Shown: piece by piece, positions 6,920-12,620 of the stretch
Layout of the letters: every line of letters starts with the position of its first letter
How positions within the stretch are numbered: position 1 is the stretch's first letter
DNA from: Nitrospiraceae bacterium
GTDB taxonomy: Bacteria; Nitrospirota; Thermodesulfovibrionia; Thermodesulfovibrionales; UBA9159
Reading direction: 5' to 3'
NCBI GenBank assembly: GCA_003453735.1
Contig: DMNE01000492.1
Span: 1 to 12,620 of the forward strand
DNA: 12,620 bases
Translations under genes and position numbers: made by a program
The notes under the pieces: generated by a model
Told to the model about the DNA's origin: nothing
Database searches by the model: none
What the model saw: the letters and a program-made list of their open reading frames with translations, nothing else

Positions 6920-8848
6920 ATGCTTTTTGAAGATGTAGTTGATTTTTTTAAGAATATTCAGCCTTTTCAGTTTTTGGAAGAGGCTGTCATAAAAGGCATT
7001 GCCAGTAGCGTATCAATGGAATTCTATCCTAAAGGCAGCGTGATCTTAAAGCAGGACGGGCCAGCAAGCGATTCACTGAGGATCATTAAAAACGGCGGCG
7101 TTAAAATATCCATGAGATCAGGAAACAATGAGGATGTTGTTATTGATTACCGGGGCGAAGGCGAAAGCTTCGGTCTTGTATCTCTCATGGGAAGGGAAAA
7201 ACAAAAAACGACAATCACCGCTATTGATGATACGATCTGCTATCTCCTCGATAAGGACAAGGTTTTTACACTTATCGATACCCAGCCGGTACTTACTGAA
7301 TATTTTTTACAAACGCACTTCACAAAATACATGGACAAAACCTACAAGCAGATGCGCGATGGAAGCCTTTATTGCGGCAGCAGCGATTATATTTTGTTTA
7401 CGACGCCGGTAGGAGAAATTACAAATAGTAAAGGAGTTGTCTCTATCGGCGATGGCGCAACTATACAAGAAGCCGCCCAGGCAATGTCACAGCATAAGGT
7501 CAGTTCGGTCGTAATTTGCGGGGACAATAATCTCCCTCTTGGTATCGTAACAGACACAGACCTGCGGGAAAAAGTCGTAGCGAAAGGGAGGGATGTGCGC
7601 GAGACCGTGAAAAACATTATGCGCCTGCCGCTTATGAGGGTTGATGCAAAGGAGTATTGTTTCGAGGCGGTGCTCAAGATGCTGAAATATGATATTCATC
7701 ACTTGTTGGTAGTGAAGGACGGGGCCCTCAAAGGAGTTCTTACCAGCCACGACCTCATGCTGCTTCAAGGAAAATCGCCGCTTTCCTTTGCAAAAGACAT
7801 AGAGAGCCAACAAACCATTGACGGCCTGGAGGCTCTTTCGAACAAGATCAACAATCTCGTTCGATTTCTTCTGAAGGAAGGCGCAAGAGCGAGCAATATA
7901 ATGAAAATAGTCTCTGAACTAAATGACCGTCTTGTGAGAAGGGTGCTTAATATTGCTGAGCGCAGATTCGGTCCGGCTCCGGTTGCCTGGTGCTGGATCG
8001 TGTTTGGAAGCGAAGGCCGCAGGGAACTGATATTCAGAACGGATCAGAATAATGCGCTAATCTTTGCAGATATTACGTCGGCAACACAGGAGGAAGCAGC
8101 TCACAAGTACTTCTCCGATTTTACTGGTTTTGTAAAGGAAAGCCTCGAGAAATGCAGCTTTCCCTCTTCTCTCGCACATTACACGGCGAGCAACTCTCAG
8201 TGGCGCCAGCCACTCAGAGTGTGGAGGAAGTACTTCTCGGATTGGGTAACAACACCGACAGCCGAAGCTAGTCTGAACTCACTAAGTTTTTTTGATTTCA
8301 GGCCTCTTTACGGTGATTTTACTCTGGCAGAGGATTTGCGTTCATATGTTGCAGAGATTATCGAGAGAGAGGAAGCATTTCTTGGCTATCTCGCCAACAC
8401 TGTGGTAAATAACAGGCCTCCCCTCGGGTTCCTAAGGTCTTTTGTTGTCGAAAAAAGTGGAGAACATAAGGATGAATTAAACCTCAAGATCAAGGGCATT
8501 GTGCCGCTTGTCTATATTGTGAGGCTTTTTGCACTGGAGCGGGATGTTCGAGAAAGCTCGACTCTGGGCCGTATCGGTGAGCTGAGGAACAGTCATACGA
8601 TAATCGGAGAACATGCCGATGAGATAGAACATGCTTTCGAATTCATTACACTGCTAACTGCTCACCATCAGGCTGAGTTGCTGGAGAAAGGAAAGGACAT
8701 TGATGATTTTATCAATCCGGACAAGCTTAGCAATCTCGAGAAAAAGACTATTAAGGATGCCTTTCATCTTATCGCGCGGCTTCAGGACTCAACAATTGAG
8801 CGGTACAAGGCACTTATATGGGAGAGGAGGTGGTTGGGGAGAACTTGA
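6920..8848 (+). CDS. cNMP-domain / CBS-pair / DUF294 nucleotidyltransferase-like signalling protein
   Basis: This 642-residue soluble protein has the COG2905-type architecture. A cyclic-nucleotide-binding-like barrel (about 10-130) is followed by two CBS motifs (about 165-225 and 232-285), which usually bind adenine nucleotides. Next come the DUF294 nucleotidyltransferase-like domain (about 310-450) and a helical C-terminal DUF294 domain (about 480-635). The nucleotidyltransferase motif is GSEGRRE at 363-369, then TDQNN from 374. Relatives usually read TDQDN, so one putative metal-binding Asp is Asn here (N377). The phosphate-binding cassette of the cNMP domain (FGLVSLMGREKQKT) also lacks the usual FGE and Arg. 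GGGAG at 6908-6912 sits 7 nt before the ATG. DUF294 genes occur near acetate permease and acs genes in other proteobacteria, which fits this context. The biochemical role is not established; a regulatory nucleotide-sensing role in acetate metabolism is likely. Confidence 0.88.
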   Translation: MLFEDVVDFFKNIQPFQFLEEAVIKGIASSVSMEFYPKGSVILKQDGPASDSLRIIKNGGVKISMRSGNNEDVVIDYRGEGESFGLVSLMGREKQKTTITAIDDTICYLLDKDKVFTLIDTQPVLTEYFLQTHFTKYMDKTYKQMRDGSLYCGSSDYILFTTPVGEITNSKGVVSIGDGATIQEAAQAMSQHKVSSVVICGDNNLPLGIVTDTDLREKVVAKGRDVRETVKNIMRLPLMRVDAKEYCFEAVLKMLKYDIHHLLVVKDGALKGVLTSHDLMLLQGKSPLSFAKDIESQQTIDGLEALSNKINNLVRFLLKEGARASNIMKIVSELNDRLVRRVLNIAERRFGPAPVAWCWIVFGSEGRRELIFRTDQNNALIFADITSATQEEAAHKYFSDFTGFVKESLEKCSFPSSLAHYTASNSQWRQPLRVWRKYFSDWVTTPTAEASLNSLSFFDFRPLYGDFTLAEDLRSYVAEIIEREEAFLGYLANTVVNNRPPLGFLRSFVVEKSGEHKDELNLKIKGIVPLVYIVRLFALERDVRESSTLGRIGELRNSHTIIGEHADEIEHAFEFITLLTAHHQAELLEKGKDIDDFINPDKLSNLEKKTIKDAFHLIARLQDSTIERYKALIWERRWLGRT

Positions 8849-8881
8849 GCGAGGGTAAGTAAGAGAGAGAGGGGAAAGGAT

Positions 8882-8923
8882 ATGAACAAGTTGTTATCCC
8901 ATTTCGTAAGGAGGAGAAAATGA
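8882..8923 (+). CDS. Possible 13-residue leader peptide overlapping the OFA carrier start
   Basis: In the short gap before the carrier gene, an ATG at 8882 opens a 13-codon frame (MNKLLSHFVRRRK). Its TGA shares bases with the carrier ATG (ATGA). A purine-rich stretch ends 1 nt before it, which is too close for an ideal ribosome-binding site. The carrier has its own strong AAGGAGGAG site inside this frame, so coupling is not required. Frames this short arise easily by chance. I list it because other genes here also have short frames abutting their starts. Confidence 0.2.
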   Translation: MNKLLSHFVRRRK

Positions 8924-10218
8924 CAGCACAAGAAAATAAGGTACCGGGTAGGGCGTGGGTGGTCACCTTCGCAGGTACGGCGATCAACCTTTGCCTCGGA
9001 ATTCTTTATGCCTGGAGCGTCTGGGCCAAGGCGCTGATCAATGTAAAAGAAGCTGGTAAGCCCATGGTCGGCATCAATGAGGGTTGGACTTTTCTCACCA
9101 ATGCAGAAGCAGCTACCCCATTCTCACTTTGCGTGATTGTCTTTGCGTTATTCATGATTGCTGGCGGACGCATACAGGATAAGTACGGCCCCAAACTCGG
9201 CGCAACACTAGGGGGGCTTTGCCTTGCGGCAGGATGTATACTCGCTGGTTTGATGAAGAGTTATACGGGTCTTATTGTTGGTTTCGGAATCCTCGGCGGC
9301 ATTGGCATGGGCATCGGCTATGCAGCCCCCACTCCCGCTGCACTGAAGTGGTTCGGTCCCCATAAGCGCGGCCTGATCGCGGGTCTGGTCGTTGGTGGGT
9401 ACGGCGGAGCAGCGCTTTATATCGCGCCGTTGGCACAAAAACTTATCGATACCTACGGTATTTCCGGGAGTTTTATCGGTCTGGGTATTTTCTTTGCCGT
9501 CGTTGTTGTTATTGCCGGACAGCTTCTCTCATGGCCACCCGCAGGATATGTGCCGCCTGGAGTCACGGCAACAGCTGCACAGGCAGCTACCGCAGCCAAG
9601 AGGCACTCGGCACATGATTGGACCGCCGGAGAAATGACGAAGACATGGCAGTTCTATGCGTTGGTTCTCCTGTTCATCGGTTCGACGCAATCAGGCCTCA
9701 TGATTATTGCAAATGCCGCAGGGATATTAGCGTCGACTGCAAAAGGGGTACCTTTTTTTGCAGCAAATGCCTGGATACTGGTCTCTTTCGGAGGGCTTGT
9801 GAATGCATTGGGCAGGGTCGGTACCGGGATGTATTCTGATAAAATCGGACGATCTAATGCATATATGGTAAACTGTATCGTTTCAGCCCTGTGTCTAGTT
9901 GCAATGCCTGCCATTATCGCCTCCAAGAGCATCTTCTTACTGTTCCTGGCAATAGGCATAGCTTACTGGCAGTATGGCGGCGGGCTTTCCCTCCTGCCTG
10001 CCTTTACTGCGGACTTCTATGGTGCAAAGAACCTCGGCTTTAATTACGGTCTCGTGTTTATCGGGTGGGGATTAGGTTTTTTCATGGCGAGACTGGCAGG
10101 AACAATTAAGGATATTACCGGCAGTCTCGATTATGCATTCTATCTTTCGGCAGCAGTGCTTATTATTGCGGTTATCTTGGTCAGGGTAACTAAGAGACCC
10201 GCTTGGTCGGAACAGTAG
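8920..10218 (+). CDS. OFA-family major facilitator transporter (monocarboxylate/oxalate-formate type)
   Basis: This 432-residue protein should have twelve membrane helices and is of the oxalate/formate antiporter (OFA) type. The opening GRAWVVTFAGTAINLCLGILY is characteristic of the family. The loop after helix 2 carries the facilitator motif GRIQDKYGPKLG at 83-94, and its counterpart in the second half is around 298-310, with D307. A central cytoplasmic loop (about 205-235) contains SWPPAGY and a charged KRHSAHDW segment. A strong ribosome-binding site (AAGGAGGAG) precedes the ATG. The stop is about 240 bp before acs on the same strand. OFA members exchange or import small carboxylates such as oxalate, formate and pyruvate. 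Next to acs, acetate or another short monocarboxylate is the most likely substrate. That assignment is by context; the sequence does not fix substrate or direction. Confidence 0.88.
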   Translation: MTAQENKVPGRAWVVTFAGTAINLCLGILYAWSVWAKALINVKEAGKPMVGINEGWTFLTNAEAATPFSLCVIVFALFMIAGGRIQDKYGPKLGATLGGLCLAAGCILAGLMKSYTGLIVGFGILGGIGMGIGYAAPTPAALKWFGPHKRGLIAGLVVGGYGGAALYIAPLAQKLIDTYGISGSFIGLGIFFAVVVVIAGQLLSWPPAGYVPPGVTATAAQAATAAKRHSAHDWTAGEMTKTWQFYALVLLFIGSTQSGLMIIANAAGILASTAKGVPFFAANAWILVSFGGLVNALGRVGTGMYSDKIGRSNAYMVNCIVSALCLVAMPAIIASKSIFLLFLAIGIAYWQYGGGLSLLPAFTADFYGAKNLGFNYGLVFIGWGLGFFMARLAGTIKDITGSLDYAFYLSAAVLIIAVILVRVTKRPAWSEQ

Positions 10219-10279
10219 TGCTGGACATAGGGATAACGGACATTAATGCACAATCTAACGTTGCAAAGAGGAATAAGCA

Positions 10280-10459
10280 ATGAGTCAAAAAGAAAAAAGG
10301 GAAGGCTCGAAACATCCGAAGCTGAAATCGCGGTGCATTGGGGAGGAAGAGCAATTCTTCTATCCTTCTACAAAAGTCATTGCCCAGGCGAACATGAACA
10401 GATTCGGAAGCGTAACTATTAATCGTCTGAGTAAAATAAAAAATCTATCGGAGGAATAA
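10280..10459 (+). pseudogene. Decayed 5' fragment of a second acs copy, still an open 59-codon frame
   Basis: From 10268 to 10397 the sequence is a near copy of the acs start region (10451-10580), including its ribosome-binding site and first ~40 codons. I count about 8 substitutions and two one-base indels. A base lost after codon 9 shifts the frame and one gained in the following G-run restores it, so about 13 codons read differently before EEQFFYPSTK resumes. Homology stops after GCGAAC, and the frame runs through unrelated sequence to a TAA at 10457-10459. That stop lies between the acs ribosome-binding site and the acs ATG at 10463. The simplest history is a tandem acs duplication, loss of most of the first copy, then drift. 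The remaining frame has a good start context and may be translated, perhaps affecting acs initiation. Confidence 0.75.
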
Positions 10460-10580
10460 GCAATGAGCCAAAAAGAAAAGAGGGAAGGCATCGAAACATC
10501 CGAAGCTGAAATCGCAGTGCATTGGGGGGAAGAACAATTCTTCTATCCTTCCACAAAATTCATTGCCCAGGCGAATCTGA
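10451..10580 (+). repeat. Direct repeat partner of 10268-10397 (acs start region)
   Basis: This 130-bp stretch holds the ribosome-binding site and first codons of acs. It is repeated 183 bp upstream at 10268-10397 with roughly 92% identity by eye. The shared part starts at GAGGAATAAGCAATGAG and ends at CCCAGGCGAA. The two copies sit head to tail, so recombination between them would delete 183 bp and leave one intact acs start. Confidence 0.85.
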
Positions 10581-12523
10581 CCGATGATACTGTGTATAAC
10601 CGGTTCAGCCTGGAGAACTTTCCGAACTGTTTCAAAGAGTATGCCGACATGCTGACCTGGTACGAGAACTGGCATACCACTCTGGATACGAGTGACGCCC
10701 CATGCTTCAAGTGGTTCGTGGGGGGCAAGATCAACGCAAGCTACAATTGTATCGACAGGCATCTACCGAAAAATAAGAACAAAACGGCGATTCATTTCGT
10801 CCCCGAGCCTGAAGATGAAAAGGTGGAGCATGTCACATACCAGGAGCTTTATGTGAGAGTAAACGAGTTTGCCGCGCTGCTCAGGGATTGCGGGCTAAAG
10901 GCAGGAGACAGGGTCACGCTTCATCTGCCCATGGTTGCGGAGCTCCCTATCACTATGCTTGCATGTGCGAGGCTCGGGATCATCCACTCAGAGGTCTTTG
11001 GCGGGTTCAGCGGGAAGGCATGCGCGGACAGGATCGTCGACTCAGGGTCAGAGTTCCTGATTACAATGGATTCGTACTACAGGAGCGGTCAACTTATCGA
11101 CCACAAGGAAAAGGCGGACATCGCGGTGGAGGAGGCGGTAAAAGAGGGCCAGAAGGTGAAGAAGGTCCTTATATGGCAGCGGTATCCCGGAAAATATTGC
11201 GCAAAAACCCCTTTGGTCGAGGGGCGCGATTTCTTTGTAAACGATTTGCTCAAAGACTATTACGGGAAAAGAATCGATCCGGTCAAGATGCCCGCAGAAG
11301 CCCCGCTTTTCCTAATGTATACGAGTGGCACTACGGGAAAGCCGAAGGGCGCGCAGCACAGCACTGGCGGTTATCTCGCATATGTTGCAGGCACCTCGAA
11401 ATACATACAGGATATCCATCCGGAAGACGTTTACTGGTGCATGGCCGATATCGGCTGGATCACCGGCCATTCGTATATCGTCTATGGTCCTTTGGCGCTA
11501 TGTGCATCCAGCGTAATCTACGAGGGCGTCCCCACTTACCCGGATCCCGGCCGGCCCTGGAGGATTGCGCAGAACCTCGACGTGAACATTTTCCACACCG
11601 CGCCCACAGCCATCAGAGCGCTCAGAAAGGTCGGCCCTGACGAACCACAGAAATACAAGTACCATTTCAAGCATATGACGACGGTAGGGGAGCCTATCGA
11701 ACCGGAAGTCTGGAAATGGTATTATTACGTGGTCGGTAAAGGCGAAGCGGCTATCGTGGACACATGGTGGCAGACGGAAAACGGTGGGTTCCTTTGCAGT
11801 ACTGTGCCGGCCTTGAAACCGATGAAACCGGGAAGCGCAGGTCCTGGCGTGCCGGGTATTCACCCGATCGTTTACGATGACACCGGGAATGTCGTCCCTG
11901 CTGGATCGGGAAAGGCGGGGAATATCTGTATTCAGAACCCTTGGCCCGGCATGTTCCAGACCATATGGGGTGATCGCGACCGGTATGTAAAGCAGTATTT
12001 TGAAAGATACTGTAAAAACCCAACAAGCAAGGATTGGCGGGATTGGCCTTATCTTACGGGTGACGCCGCAGTGGTTGCAGCCGATGGATATGTCCGTATT
12101 CTGGGCAGGATAGACGATGTCATCAATGTATCGGGCCACAGACTTGGCACGAAAGAAATCGAGTCCGCCGCGCTCACCGTTCCGGAAATTGCCGAAGCCG
12201 CGGTGGTTCCAGTTAAACATGAGGTCAAGGGGAAGGAGCCCGATCTGTACGTTGCCTTGAAACCCGGGATCAGGCCCACCGAAAAACTTAGGAAAGAAAT
12301 CTCGGACGCCATCGTCCGCGAAATCGGTGCAATCGCGAGGCCTAGGAAAGTCTGGATTGTGCCGGATATGCCTAAGACCCGTTCGGGAAAAATCATGCGC
12401 AGGGTGCTCGGCGCCATCTCGAATGGCACGGATGTCGGAGACGTTATGACTCTGGCTAATCCCGATATCGTCGAACTGATCACGAAAATGGTCCAGGGGA
12501 AGGAGGGCGATGTCGAGTTTTAA
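10463..12523 (+). CDS. acs: Acetyl-CoA synthetase (AMP-forming)
   Basis: This 686-residue cytoplasmic enzyme makes acetyl-CoA from acetate, ATP and CoA through acetyl-AMP. It belongs to the ANL superfamily and is slightly longer than the usual ~650. The phosphate-binding loop MYTSGTTGKPKG is at 285-296. The acyl-pocket positions read I333-T334 (GWITGH), V408 (TVGEP) and W436 (WWQTENGG, 435-442). The conserved Trp and small pocket favour acetate over longer acids. The hinge and CoA region reads GRIDDVINVSGHRLGT. The catalytic lysine of PKTRSGKIMRR is K643, the site usually acetylated by Pat-type enzymes. TEN replaces the common TET after WWQ. GGAGG at 10450-10454 is 8 nt before the ATG. Upstream lie the remnant acs copy and the OFA carrier. 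The DUF294 protein and CbrA-like sensor in the same locus suggest acetate-responsive control. Confidence 0.95.
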   Translation: MSQKEKREGIETSEAEIAVHWGEEQFFYPSTKFIAQANLTDDTVYNRFSLENFPNCFKEYADMLTWYENWHTTLDTSDAPCFKWFVGGKINASYNCIDRHLPKNKNKTAIHFVPEPEDEKVEHVTYQELYVRVNEFAALLRDCGLKAGDRVTLHLPMVAELPITMLACARLGIIHSEVFGGFSGKACADRIVDSGSEFLITMDSYYRSGQLIDHKEKADIAVEEAVKEGQKVKKVLIWQRYPGKYCAKTPLVEGRDFFVNDLLKDYYGKRIDPVKMPAEAPLFLMYTSGTTGKPKGAQHSTGGYLAYVAGTSKYIQDIHPEDVYWCMADIGWITGHSYIVYGPLALCASSVIYEGVPTYPDPGRPWRIAQNLDVNIFHTAPTAIRALRKVGPDEPQKYKYHFKHMTTVGEPIEPEVWKWYYYVVGKGEAAIVDTWWQTENGGFLCSTVPALKPMKPGSAGPGVPGIHPIVYDDTGNVVPAGSGKAGNICIQNPWPGMFQTIWGDRDRYVKQYFERYCKNPTSKDWRDWPYLTGDAAVVAADGYVRILGRIDDVINVSGHRLGTKEIESAALTVPEIAEAAVVPVKHEVKGKEPDLYVALKPGIRPTEKLRKEISDAIVREIGAIARPRKVWIVPDMPKTRSGKIMRRVLGAISNGTDVGDVMTLANPDIVELITKMVQGKEGDVEF

Positions 12524-12567
12524 AACGAAAAAGTAATCGTTTTGTGACGGTGAGAGCGGGAACAAGA

Positions 12568-12601
12568 GGGGCTGGAGAGACTGGAGAGTTTTTCCAGCCC
12601 C
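12568..12601 (+). terminator. Hairpin after acs, possible terminator
   Basis: GGGGCTGGAGAGA (12568-12580) can pair with TTTTTCCAGCCCC (12589-12601) through 13 pairs, two of them G-U, leaving an 8-nt loop. It begins 44 nt after the acs stop, where a terminator is expected. No T-run follows it on either strand, so it is not a classic Rho-independent terminator. It could still act as a 3' stability hairpin. Confidence 0.45.
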
Positions 12602-12620
12602 ATCAAAAATATTAGAATTA

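Noticed and set aside
8828..8852. GG...GC pair at the end of the DUF294 gene as a sigma-54 promoter for the carrier
   Set aside because: Only the GG/GC dinucleotides fit; the surrounding consensus bases mismatch.
10247..10265. TGCAC...TTGCA upstream of the acs remnant as a third sigma-54 promoter
   Set aside because: The GG of the -24 element is missing and the spacing to TTGCA is wrong.
10268..10397. The acs repeat being purely an assembly artefact
   Set aside because: About 8 substitutions and two indels separate the copies, more than a misassembled duplicate would show. Reads would still settle it.
11498..12565. Long antisense frame (355 codons) opposite acs
   Set aside because: The product has no recognisable domain and mirrors the strong codon pattern of acs on the other strand. 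Acs is unmistakable, so this is a shadow frame.
1..12620. CRISPR array, tRNA/rRNA genes, insertion sequence or phage attachment site
   Set aside because: I found no regularly spaced repeats, cloverleaf-like sequence, transposase frame or terminal inverted repeats in the window.

Overview
The window reads as a carbon-source sensing and acetate-activation locus of a Gram-negative bacterium. The protein styles fit a Desulfobacterota- or Nitrospirota-like anaerobe: a sigma-54 (NtrC-type) regulator, a PilY1-type pilus adhesin, a DUF294/CBS signalling protein and an OFA-family carrier beside acetyl-CoA synthetase. That taxonomic guess rests on gene content only and is not firm.

Layout. On the minus strand at the left edge is a two-gene operon. 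It has a 117-residue secreted protein (1157-1510) and, 2 nt after its stop, the N-terminal 384 residues of a cysteine-rich von Willebrand A / PilY1-like protein that runs off the window (1-1154). A near-perfect sigma-54 promoter lies upstream of it at 1573-1588. About 590 bases without a convincing gene separate it from a rightward cluster. That cluster holds a 62-residue two-helix membrane protein (2098-2286), a 985-residue CbrA-like fusion of sodium:solute symporter and histidine kinase (2289-5246), and an NtrC-family response regulator with the GAFTGA motif (5356-6705). After a second near-perfect sigma-54 promoter (6871-6886) come a cNMP-domain/CBS/DUF294 protein (6920-8848), an OFA-family major facilitator (8920-10218) and acetyl-CoA synthetase (10463-12523). 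A hairpin follows at 12568-12601.

How the parts may work together. The symporter-kinase is expected to sense, and perhaps transport, a small carboxylate or amino acid and to phosphorylate the regulator. The regulator should activate sigma-54 promoters, and the two clear ones in the window flank the two-component system on either side. A reasonable model is that one signal controls both the carboxylate uptake/activation genes (DUF294 protein, OFA carrier, Acs) and a pilus-tip adhesin operon. The gene roles follow from recognisable families; the shared control is inference.

Unusual structure. acs is preceded by a ~130-bp decayed copy of its own 5' end, including its ribosome-binding site. That copy carries two compensating one-base indels, so a 59-codon frame stays open until 3 nt before the acs start. 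The response regulator is preceded by a 38-codon frame whose first 15 residues resemble the regulator's own N-terminus; it overlaps the kinase stop at one end and the regulator start at the other. A 13-codon frame overlaps the OFA carrier start, and the 62-residue frame sits directly ahead of the kinase, which lacks a well-placed ribosome-binding site of its own. Several genes here may therefore depend on translational coupling to short upstream frames. No tRNA, rRNA, CRISPR array or insertion sequence was seen.
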